From positions 1-38,303 of the forward strand of contig CAJNOQ010000966.1 in the NCBI GenBank assembly GCA_905250885.1: a DNA stretch of 38,303 nt. Reading direction: 5' to 3'. Positions within the stretch are counted from its first letter, which is position 1, and each line of letters opens with the position of its first letter. Of this stretch, positions 23,801 to 35,000 are shown one piece after another. The notes below the pieces were generated by a model. The model was given only the letters and a program-made list of their open reading frames with translations, was not told the origin of the DNA and did no database searches. The DNA comes from Didymodactylos carnosus (Eukaryota > Rotifera > Eurotatoria > Philodinida > Philodinidae). The translations under genes and the position numbers were made by a program.

Positions 23801-26800
23801 CTATCATTCAAAAACTAAAACACATCAACAACATCGAGGAGCGAAACAATCGTATCAAGAACTAATTTCTTCGTCAGCCAGTTGTGCTAGTTCATCTAGT
23901 TCAAACGAAAAGACTGGTCATCGAAAAAGTTCAAATACGACAATTCGGTTGAGAGATTCAGAAAACAATAAAACAGAAGTTGATCAAGTTGATACTACTA
24001 CTCCATCAGTGAAGCGAAATATTGATAGTAAACTAAAAGAGAACATTAATGATCAGCAAAAGGAGTCTAATTTAATTCATGTTTTGTCTCCCACCTTAAC
24101 ACTGGATGAGTCTGTAACATCGAAACGGAATAGTGTCATTCAGAGTAGGTGAATACTTGAACTTACCAAAACTAAAGAAAAATAGAATAAATTTCTACAT
24201 TTTCAGCTCAAGATGCTCTAAATGGTGGTCTATCAATAAATTATATAAGCTCGGAACCGTTTGAAGAACCTTGGCAACTCATTCGATCTCTTCCAGCAGA
24301 TCCCGTTTTTTATCAGTTAATGGGCAAACATCAGTTGTCTACGACTGAAACAAAGAGTGACGAAGCAATTGAAGTCTATCCTTTGCCTACAGAAACGTTG
24401 TCAAAACAAAATATCAGAAATGTAAGTTTCCACATGTCTATTAAATTGAGCATGATATGTAATGTTTATCGAATAGCACCCATGTGCTCAATATCGGCAA
24501 AATACCGCCGATTATCGCTATGTAAACGCAAAAATAACCGTACGGTTATCGGGCGGTATTTTCTTCCGCCGGGCGGTCACCTCGCAGTTATTTTTCTCAT
24601 GAGGGATTCGTCGGACGTGAGTTCGAAACTGTTTCAAGCTTTATTTTCATTTTGGTCACTTATCTACTGTTCAAAGCGCAAGAAGGCGCCCTGGAGGAAA
24701 ATTTACTCAAGTCAAAGTTCACACTTCGACGAATCGTGAATCTAAAAAGAAGAAAGGAAAAGATAATCTGAAATAGAAAAGCAAAAGTTTTTCGAAATTT
24801 CTGTGTTTATTATATACTTCTACGCCTGCAGAACAAAACGATGAATAGAAAAAAACGGTCACCGTTTGCCGGCGGTATTTAAAAAAAAGCTCGATATGGG
24901 AGGCTACAATGCCCTCCGTATACAAGCTGTCGTTACCATCGAATTCAACATGGAATAATGTTTTAACAACAACAGATCGACAAAGAATATCAAGTCCTAT
25001 CTTTCCGTAAGCAAAGTAACGTTCAAAGTCCTTTTCGAACGTAGAGTTTGGAGAAGATCTCTAGAAAGTAGTGTAGTATTGGTTTTCTAGAAAGTAAAGT
25101 GGCAGTAGTTGTTCTACGAGAATAGATAGCCTAAAATGTGTTCTTCAAGATGGAAATCAAACGGGACCCTGACTTTGAACGTGTTGTCGGATCTCTGGAA
25201 GTCCTAGGTCTGTTACTCAGTGACTTAAAGTAAACTTCAGACCGCATGAAACATCAACCATGATGAATTTGATAGCCATATTTGTTTTTGAAAAGAAAAT
25301 GAAAAAATCGATTTTAACGCAAAGTAAGTTTTCCACATAAAATTAAAAATTTATAACTCACTAAAAAAATATATTATTTAATGATCTAAAGGTTTTATGA
25401 ATGTACGATATTCCTATATCTTTTCTAAACTGCTTTTTAGAAAAGGACTTTGAACGTTACTTTGCTTACGAAAACGCGTGACTTGATATTCTCTGTCGAT
25501 CTGTTTGTTGTTAAAACGTTATTCAAAAAAATAAACGCATGCATAATGCATGTATAGATTTCCATGTTGAATCCAATAGTAATAAATATCTCATCCGTTT
25601 TTCAACATTTATCATGATCACTGAGATCATTACAAACACTACATTCACAACGAAATATTCATTCGTTTAAATTATCACATTTACAGCAAACAATAAGTAT
25701 AGCGCGAAAGATGGATTGATAAATTGAGAAGGAAAAATAAATCATAGAAAATTTTTTTCCATAGGCATACTTCTACAGTTTTGTTTTATAGAGAAAATTT
25801 GTTCTAGCATGATAGTATGAATATTGATTATACTGATCATTTTAATTGCACACCATCTTCTCCCTCAATGACACATGCGTCACATCAAACATCGTTACTC
25901 ACCGATCAAATTTATAAATCAACAACACCATTCTCGTCCTCTTTAATTAATCCACTGACTATTTTCGAGAAATCAATTCAACAAGCTCGTAAAAATCGTG
26001 ATTTATTGTTAAAAAATGAAACAAACGCATTTGTTAATCATTATCATAAAGAGAATCGTTCATCAATGAAAGATTTTAACAATCGTGATATTCATGAATA
26101 TAATAATAATACTAATAATAAACATTCAACAATCAAAGTTAGAGTTAAAAGTAGAAAATTAATATTTCCAAACTATGAAAATTCTACGAATAATCATTCG
26201 ATCTATTATAAACCTGTTTTAGTTAAATCATTACCTGATTACAATCGTGTTCAACAAATTAAAGATACTTCATCTATTTGTAGTATTGATAATTCTGTTC
26301 GATTACACCAAATGAATATTGTTAATGAATTTAAAAATATTTTAAAACAAACAAAAGAAACATATTGTACAGAAGAACACACAATCCATTCAAATAATAT
26401 TAATAATAATGCAAATATTTCGGATACAGATGATCTAGAAAAAGAACTACAAACATCGTTAAGCGTCATTTATACCGAACAACAATCTACAACATCAAAA
26501 ACATCCTCGTTAAAATTAATTCATAATCATAAAGAAAAAAAAAGTTTAAAATCAAAAATTAAAAATATTTTTCGAAAAAATAATGAAAAATTAATAAATG
26601 AAAATTATGATGATGCTGACAAATTTTTTAGAAAGGGTAAAAATTATCAAAATTTTCCACAATATTTTACGGAGGTAATTTGTTTAAAAGGATACAAAGA
26701 TGGAGGATATTAGTTGATTATGATATATTGGTTTTTTTTTTGCCGTTAGGCTCTTGATTACGGATACGAAAAGTCTGTTCATTTAACGCCTATTACTACT

Positions 26801-29077
26801 ACTAATCTGAATAAACCCTATTCTAATTCATTAGTAATAGATAAGTCGGAGAATAGACGAGATAGTCCTAGAAATACATTGGTATCAGAAGACGATTCAT
26901 ATGATGATACTGAACCAGTAAATTTGTTGCAAAATCAAACTGAAATTGTTCAACAAGGTGTTACGCAATTAATACGATATCAAAAACTTGCTGAACTTTA
27001 TGATCTTGAAGGACATAAAAAGACAAGGCAATTTTTAATGAAAGGTAAATCTTTGCCGTTCTTTTTATCCATCTTATCTTTAATAAATTCTTTAGAAAAC
27101 AGATAATGTGTTTTCCATTTGTCTCAAATAGGGATCTTAAACGAATCATATCACCGTGAAGAAGAAAAGAAAGTTCATTTAGTGTTGTGAAAAAGTGTTT
27201 TTTTGTATTCAGCATACTCGATAATCCAGTCGATTTTCTATTTTTAGCGAGGGGTACTGTCAAAAGTTTAGGAAAGTTTTTCTAACAAAATGGTGCAAAA
27301 AACTTTCCATGGAAAAAATAATATTAGTTTCAAACTTTTGACGATCCTTCTCGTGAAAAATAGAAAATCTACTGAATTCTCGAGTGTGTTGAATAAGAAA
27401 AAGCACTTTTCCACGACTCTAAATGAACTTTATTTTTCTGCCGGTGATATATTTATTGACATTAGTCAAGAACTAAAATTGAGTTTTTTCAAATCACTGT
27501 CTCGGGCATTTGTTTTTTAGAAAAACACCAGATCGAAAATCTATCTTCGATATCTATAGAACAACTTACCTTAGCGCCGTGCTTTTTTCTCCATAGATAG
27601 ATCTTGATGAGTTATGAAAAATGTCTGCTGATAGTATTTTACCATCTTCTATAATTTGGATATTCTAGAGATTACCAATGTGGTGCTCTATTTTGTTCCA
27701 TTCCCATTTTTTTGCCACTGTTATGGTCGCGTTTTGACCAGAAGAAAAATATAGCAAAAAATGTATTTAAATAAGTTTATAAAAAGTTGAGAAATATATA
27801 ATTTGGGATAGAAATACTTTTGGAAGTCAAGATAATTTCCATTTTGAATAGGGCTCGTACGAGGGAACGTCTCCAAGTGTCCCTTCTCTAAAGTCTTATT
27901 GAAATCTTCGTGGTTTGTTAAATTGGTGGCACTGAGTACAAATCGGAAGTTTGTTCATCCCACTTTTGAATTTTAGACAAGATATAAATTTTTCATTTAC
28001 AGTATTGCAGGTGTCACTCATATTTTATCTGACAGAGAAAAGTCAGCACTTCAATTCGAAAGGACTAGAAAAAAATACTGGTGCCTCTCTAGTGCATTCT
28101 AGAAAGAATATTCCACAAGAACTATTGTATACAAATAGTGGCTGCACTCCTAGTTCTCAGTTCTCAGTCTGTCTCGAACAGCATAACATGGACGTTATTG
28201 AGTTCAGATTCGTACCCAGCACCACCAATTTAACAAACTACGAAGATTTAAACATGACTTTAGAAAGAGGCGCCTGGAGACGTTCTCTCTTTAGTTCTAT
28301 AGAGGAGGCATGTCAAACTTGGTTTTGAAAAATGTTTGATTTTCGAGTTTGAAAAGGGAGGAGAGTGTTTTTCATCAATGCTATGCTTATGATTACGTAA
28401 GAATGAATTATTTTTCTTATATTCTATACATGCAGTACAAATGTTGCCATTGATAATATTGGAGTCAGTCGACTGATTCAGAAGATAATTAAATGATTGA
28501 ACAGTCCGTATTTTTGAATAAATACTGATTTGATCGGTTCCTTCTATGATTGTCAAGGACAAATTGACCTCGAAATATACACATTCTTTTGGATAGATAG
28601 GAATTGTTGAGAGTAATTCTAAGTGTGTATAAAAATTATCATGGTCTTTATATATACTAGGCCCAACGAAACGGAAACAGTGATCGACATCAATGATTTT
28701 TTTTTCTTCTCGAGCTTCGAGATTTTCAAGAGCTCAAAAGAAAAATTGCATTTTCTGCTGTTTTAAAAATAATCAATTTTTTTCTTTTGAAGTACTATAA
28801 TGAGCTGAAAAACTGAAATAAATAAAAAAAAACTCGCTTTTTATTAGAAAATAAAAGCTAAGTTTTCCTCATTTGAAAAAGACCTTAGATAAGTTGTTAT
28901 GCAATTATTACTTTGAACACGATGAAACAACAATGAATACGTTTTTCTACCGTCTATCGTTTTTATTTTCTAGCAACAGCTTTGGCACCCGAACCATTAT
29001 ATGAATTATCGATAATAAATGAACCAAATCCTCTCGAACAAGCAATTGTCAAAAATCTAAAGAAAATAAATACTTGA
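20816..29077 (+). CDS. Large low-complexity protein of unknown function, eight exons
   Basis: Exons 20816-21641, 22038-23011, 23066-23459, 23713-24144, 24207-24421, 25808-26674, 26750-27044 and 28974-29077 splice with matching phases into 1368 residues. I recognise no family. Most of it is N/S/T/Q-rich and probably disordered. Denser, possibly functional islands are LDSWWSKRQVEQLYPGVRV (about 111), RIKALLKRLWIESE (about 205), GFIRTLINMFSFFHP in exon 3, FEEPWQLIRSLPADPVFYQL in exon 5, SLKSKIKNIFRK in exon 6, and a conserved-looking C-terminus (VTQLIRYQKLAELYDLEGHK, then PEPLYELSIINEP). No signal peptide or membrane helix is seen. The join of exon 5 to exon 6 is the weakest link: exon 6 also has an ATG at 25817, so 25817-29077 could be a separate gene or isoform. 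Introns 1, 5 and 7 carry fold-back elements. Confidence 0.6.
21672..21955. mobile_element. Fold-back element in intron 1 of the large gene
   Basis: The element is nearly palindromic about a centre at 21842. The arms share AAATGCGGAGCA, ACGTCCGATCGAGTTCAAAT and AGAGATAGAAGAGCGAA on the left, with their reverse complements on the right, and meet in CATTATGAC/GGTCATAATG. The left arm has about 60 extra bases (near 21756-21815) that interrupt the symmetry. There is no coding content. Confidence 0.85.
24499..24880. mobile_element. Repeat cluster with GGCGGTATTT motifs in intron 5
   Basis: AAAATACCGCC (24499-24509) is exactly inverted at 24552-24562, and the direct form GGCGGTATTT recurs at 24871-24880. 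ATAACCGTACGGTTAT (about 24534-24549) is a perfect palindrome inside the first pair. Flanking ATATCG copies (near 24491 and 24893) suggest element ends at about 24488 and 24905. It is more GC-rich than its surroundings and has no coding frame I trust. Confidence 0.5.
24941..25573. mobile_element. 633-bp inverted-repeat element in intron 5
   Basis: The left arm (about 24941-25036) and right arm (about 25441-25573) match in inverse: ATTCAACATGGA at the tips, then GTTTTAACAACAA, CAGATCGACA, GAATATCAAGTC and GTAAGCAAAGTAACGTTCAA followed by AGTCCTTTTC. The right arm has about 35 extra bases that include a GCATGCATAATGCATG-type palindrome. The interior is about 400 bases, with no transposase. Confidence 0.8.
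27147..27452. mobile_element. Fold-back element in intron 7
   Basis: The arms at about 27147-27269 and 27330-27452 are inverted copies. Shared blocks are AAAGTTCATTTAG, GATTTTCTATTTTT and GTCAAAAGTTT, with ATATCACCG at the outer tips. The centre near 27290 continues as GGAAAGTTTTT against AAAAACTTTCC. The arms have diverged by perhaps one base in five. Confidence 0.7.
27860..28295. mobile_element. Second inverted-repeat element in intron 7
   Basis: The left arm (about 27863-27950) and right arm (about 28200-28290) are inverted. Shared blocks include GAACGTCTCCA, TCTAAAGTC, AAATCTTCGT and GTTTGTTAAATTGGTGG. The open frames inside are accidental readings of the repeat. Confidence 0.7.
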
Positions 29078-29262
29078 TATCATCATTCTTTCTCTTATAC
29101 TTACACAATTATTATCTTTTATGTGTAGTATAAACATTGTTCAAAAGATAGCGTTCTGTTTGTACATTATTTGTTCATAAATTTATCCTAGACTCTATAA
29201 TAATTGTCGGGATTTCTGTTTTTTGACATTTTATAAATTTTAATGTATGATGAAGTGTATCA

Positions 29263-29294
<32 letters not shown>

Positions 29295-31645
29295 GTTCAT
29301 TTTTCATCATTTATGAGAAAAATGAAATGTTCTCGTTTTTAACATTTATTAAAATAGTGTAACAATGTTAAATAAATTTCAGGAGTTTAGTACTGTATAT
29401 ACCAGTCATATTGTTCAAAGTGAAAAAGATGGGAATGAGTAAACGACAATCAGATATAGTCACGTTAATTAAATTTCTCCATTAAACGGGATAATACGAG
29501 AATTTTTAGTGAAATATTAATCATTTTTTTTTATGTGGTTTTCATTAAGTATTTTTCTCTTGAATGTCATACATTAACAAATGATAGCTAGTTCATTATG
29601 TATAACGGGATAGATAGATCTGTTGATCTTTTATCGTTTTTCGTCTATGTACGCGTGTTACTTGAGCTCGAAACGATAGACAAAAAGTAAAAAAAAAAAA
29701 AAAAAAAAATTTTGGCAACCACTAAATTCTCTCATAATACAATAAAGTTGATTGAAATCAAATAAAGAAAAAAAGAAAAATATCTATATCGATGATTGTC
29801 GTTTTTACAAATCGGATGTAAATTGATTTAATTTTGATTTGATTCGTTTTATATATCTATCTATCTATGTATCTATCTATCTATCTATACATACGATTGT
29901 ACTTTTTTCTCTTTTTCTTTTCTTATGAAAAAAAAAATCGAGAAAGAAGAAAAATGTCTTATGCATACAGAGACTACAAACTATCTATTAAAGTTTCTAT
30001 CGGCGATTTATTGTCGTTGTTAGATAAGATCTAATAGTAAAAGAAAAACAACTTTTCAATTCTTTTATTTGAGTAGGGCCTTTTTCTCTCTATCTTTGTT
30101 CATAATACAGCAGAGATTAAGTTCATAAAAGAATCAGAATTAAAATTGTACTTTTTAGAAGAAAAAAAAACAAAAAAAAAACGACAAATCAGAGTTACTT
30201 ACGTATATTGATTTTTCTTTTTTCGTGACTACAATAGTTCACTCTAATAAGATGAGCGTTCTTTTTTGTGAAAAGATTAAATGTTTTCAACGAAACTATT
30301 GGCCATTTATATAAGAAACATTCAATATAACTTATTTATGTGTTTTTACTTTTAAAATCAACTTCTGATAATCTATTGGAATCATTTTACCATACTAAAA
30401 ATAAAACATATTAGATACATTATTATTATTTCCGTCTATGATGATAATATAACAAGAATTTTTATTTATTTTTTATTTTTTTTTTATCATACTACTTTGT
30501 ATATAACATTCTTTATAGAGACGAACAAAAGAGACAAGTGACAACGGACTAGTTGTTATGATAATAAATTTTTTTTAATCCTCTTCTTTTTTTTTTTTCT
30601 TTCTTGTTAAATGGTTATTGATAAATTTTTGTATCGTCGAGATTATATATATTGCGTCGTTCATTTCAAACAGGAAGAACAAAACTAGAAAAAAAAATAA
30701 TATGATGATCTCTATGATTAATAGTAAAGATAATAGTGATGAATGTATATGTATGTGTGTGCGTATATGTGTGTCTTATCTATTTGTTAAAAATGATTTT
30801 GTCTATTGAACGAACAAGTATTTTTAACCGTTGATACAAATTAAGTGGTTTATTTAGAATTATAGTTCGTGTAAACAGAATGAATTTGATTGAGTGATAA
30901 AAAAAAATGATAACGTTAGAAAACATCTTTATATATATATATATATATATATAGTTTTTGTCAACTGCATAACAAATGAACAATGATCATAAAATATGCA
31001 AAAAAAATAAAATCATGTAAGTTTATTTAACAATTATAATTTTATTTAAAATCAAGTAGATAGAAAATTATTTGAGATAAACATGAACAGATACCAGCAA
31101 CTTTTTGTAATAGCTATTCATAAGATCTAGATACTCCAATTTTGACTCTAAACACATAGTAGTAGAATCTTGTATTTAAAAATAAATCTTTAGTCTCAAA
31201 AAGAAAAAGGGTCTAATCAATTACACAGTTTCGAGGAAGATATTAAATAGACTATAACTAGAAATAACGGACATTCTTCTAATAATACATAGAGCAGCTT
31301 TTAATCAAGTCTTACAGTAGAGTCTCATGTTGAATATCCCGTGTTGAATCAAAATAACATGATATAGCTAAAAGACATATATTCCAATCGGGATATAAAT
31401 TCGATTTTTTTAAATAAAATTCATTAGCGATAAAATGATGATGTTCGAGGAAAGTTTTGACCATACCGCTGAAAATAGCGTAAAAAATTGCATCAGATTC
31501 TTTTTTCCTTGAGACCAAGTCTTTTTTTCGGTCAACAACCTTTTTTTTAAATAATTCTCGAGGTTCATACTCTATATCCCGATCAGGATATTTTACATTG
31601 TTTACTAGCTATTTTAACACTTTCTCGAAGTATCTTGATATTTTC
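29078..31645. other. Repeat-rich intergenic region with microsatellites
   Basis: No gene is supported. Simple repeats are an ATT run (about 29265-29297), poly-A (about 29691-29709), an ATCT array with one variant (about 29853-29890) and a TA run (about 30931-30952). AATAAA at 29370 may be the polyadenylation signal of the large gene. Copies of ATCCCGAT/ATCGGGAT motifs face each other near 31384-31397 and 31571-31590. Confidence 0.5.
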
Positions 31646-31967
31646 TCTTAAGACAGTGACACCCAGTGAAATGTTCAGTTAAAGTCACGCGCGTCCACCG
31701 TGATTAGTCGTCCGCTCAGCTAACGATTACAAAACAAGATTTCGGATGTGTAAATTACTTTCAAAAGTTTAAAGTTTCAAAAATACTGAAACGTTTTCAT
31801 CACTCAAGTTCTGGTGGCTGATATGTTATGTTCTATATCACCTTTGCACTACAAGCACCACATTAACTAGTTTTTGGTGGTTTTAAACTACGGTCCTACA
31901 GTAAGGAAACTATATCTCAATCGAGATATGTATCCTGATTGGGATATGGTTCCTCACTGTCTTAAGA
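31646..31967. mobile_element. 322-bp element with 14-bp terminal inverted repeats upstream of the plexin gene
   Basis: TCTTAAGACAGTGA at 31646-31659 is exactly inverted at 31954-31967. Near the right end a hairpin runs from ACAGTAAGGAAACTATATC (about 31899) to its partner ending TATGGTTCCTCACTGT (about 31962). There is no coding frame. The right end is about 115 bases from the plexin start codon. Confidence 0.55.
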
Positions 31968-32081
31968 TGTTTAACAATAATTCATCAATCTATCTTATAA
32001 TATGATGAGTACTACAACTACTACAACTACTTATTTCTTTGACAGTTTAGAAACACTATTGAATGACTATCAATTATCGAA

Positions 32082-35000
32082 ATGTTATTAAACAATATTC
32101 AATTTCAAATTTTTTCGTGTTGTCTTATATTTGTTTATTGTATCAATAGTGAATATGAGTATTATTCATTCAAACAACGTATTGATCATATATTACTTCA
32201 TGAGAATAAACTTTACATTGGTGGATCAACATCGGTAGCCTCAATTACACTTTCTAACTCAAGAGAAGAAGTTCGTGTAAATGCAAGTAACTTAAATATC
32301 GATAATAATGTTGTTATTGCAATAAAATTATTTTTAATTAATATTGAACATCAAAGTTTAATTGTTTGTTATTCAAATACATTTGGTACATGCGAGGAAC
32401 GATCCATTCATAATTTAAGATTGCTCAATTCAAAATCAATATATGTAGTACCAGATGATATATGGAATAGTTCAACAGCTGTTATTGGAAAAATGTTTGG
32501 AAATGTTTCAGTAATATATGTTGCTCGAACATTTACATCTCATCAATTTTTACTTCCATCTGATTCAATACCAGCTATTGCAGCAAGATATCTTAATCAA
32601 GAAAATTTTATGGAAATTGTTGAAAAAAATGATGGTCTTAAAAATAGTCGTAAAGCAATTGTCCATTTTATGTATCGTTATGCACAAACATTTATTATTA
32701 ATTATATAAAAGGTTTTACTAATATTAAACAAAATTATATTTATTATTTAACTGTACAAAAAAATGATATAAAAGGTGAACAAATTATTAGTAAAATAAG
32801 TCGATTTTGTTCAAATTCAACTACTATTGATCTATTACGTACTTATATTGAAATGCCATTAGTCTGTCGTACTGATACCACATTATATAATATTTTATTA
32901 GCTGCAACAACATTAAATATAGAACAAACATCTGAACAAATAATATTAGGTCTATTTGGTAAATCAAAGTTTAATTCAACACAAATTGAAAAAGAAGTAG
33001 CAATTTGTTTATTTAAAGTCAATGATATAGACAAAGCATTTAATCATAATTTTAAGGCATGCTATGAGCATGGTATGCAGAATCGAGGACTAGGTTTCAT
33101 TAAACCAGATGAACCATGTAGAAGAGAAAAAGAAAATGTAAGTTTATCTCATAAATATTCTATTTATTATAATTCACTTTTACTTAATGTTTTAGTTTGC
33201 GAATGTAAATTCAACATATTGTACAATAGATGATCGTCTACCATTTCCTATTGGTGGTAAAACTGGTGTTCAAGGTAAAATATTATATGAAAATGATACT
33301 GGTCAAGTAGCTGGTACTGGAATTAAAAGTTATTTAACGAATGATGGAATTATTGGTGTTGCTGTTGGATGGAGTGATGGTTCACTCACAATTGTAAGTT
33401 ATTAAAATATAATGAAATCAAACTGTTTTCGATTATACATTGAAATTATTTTACAGGGTGAAATAAATGAAAATGAACGATTTAACATAATTTTCGAAGA
33501 AAAACTATCAAATAATCCGATAGGAAGTGATATTTTATATGATTCAAATCTAAAATCTTTAATAATTCATTCAAATCATTTGGTTTGTAATATCTGTATA
33601 TTTTCTAAACAATGTTGACTAATTTTATCATTTATGTTTCAGATATATCTCTTTCCAACTGATAAATGTTCCACAAAACGATCATGTTTACAGTGTATGA
33701 CATTACAAAACTGTCGTTGGTGTGAAACTTTGAACAGGTAATTGTATTATTATCATCACTTATCAATAATTTATTTAAAAACATATTTCATGTTATTTAA
33801 GTTGTGTATCGCCAAAAGTACGATGCTCTTTCAATTTCTCATCCAATTGTCCCAATGATGTAAAATTTATTTCACCAAACGATGTGTTAATTGATTCAGA
33901 TGAACGAACAATCACCTATTTTATTAATGATGATGTTGATGATTTAATGATTTTGATGTCTAATATAAAATGCAATTATAATTTTGAAATTACATCTATG
34001 ATTTATCTATCAAAATCAAAGATTATTTGTGCATTACCTACAAATAATCAACAATTTCTACCACCTGTTAATTTGAGTTTAATTCTTATGCCACATCATA
34101 TCACATTAGTTAAAATCGATAATCATTTATTTAAGGATTGTTCTATGATAAAAAATTGTTTAACATGTGAACAAAATGAATGTGTATGGTACATAAATCA
34201 ATGTATTGGAAATTATTTTAAAATAAATCGAACAAGAATGTGTAAAGATATACCAAAATTTTTGTCGATTTTTCCAGAAAATATTCCTCTTGGTGGTGGT
34301 ACGACGTTACAAATTACCGTTGAAAATATCAATAATCACAAAAATGATATTGCAGTAGTTGGTATATTTGTTGGTGATGATGCGTGCATCGATATAGCAA
34401 TTAATCATACGTTAATTCGTTGTAATACAACGTTATTATCAAAAATTGGTAAAACTAATGTTACAGTCGCATCTCACTCATGGATATTACAATCAACTGT
34501 TAATATATTAGATCCACAAGTTTATTATATCATTCCCTCCGTTGCGTCAATTAATTCAAAACGTGTTCAGTTTAACATCACTGGTATTCATATGAATGCT
34601 GGACGGTTTCATCAGGTTTGAATAATTCTTTTATCTTCAATATCAATCTTTCTTAAAGTGACTGTAGAATGTACTATCTCTCCAAACGAAGAGTGAATTA
34701 AATTGTTTTTCAGCTAATAACTGAAGAACTGTTAATTTATATATTAACAGAGTTAAAGAAGTAAACACATTGAATCTCGTGGCAATGTTTATTTATTTAG
34801 AAATACCTAGTGAAAAGTTAATATGAATAATAATACCGATTTTAGGTTGTTTTCGCTGAATGCTCAAAAATTCATAATCCACTCAAAACTAGCTTAAATT
34901 ACTCAAAATCTTACTAGAATACTCTGTTCGACATGCGTCACATGATTTTGATATTGACTTAAGCAACAAAGTGTTTTTATTAGTGGAGTGTTCTGGAAAA

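Noticed and set aside
24320-24739. Extension of exon 5 past 24421 to a longer open frame
   Set aside because: A clear GTAAGT donor lies at 24422 and the extension reads through a repeat element.
27951-28328. 125-codon plus-strand frame
   Set aside because: It lies within and between the arms of an intronic inverted repeat and has no protein-family pattern.
31312-31518. 68-codon minus-strand frame MVSRKKESDAIF...
   Set aside because: It overlaps repeat motifs near the plexin promoter and shows no recognisable domain or splice partner.
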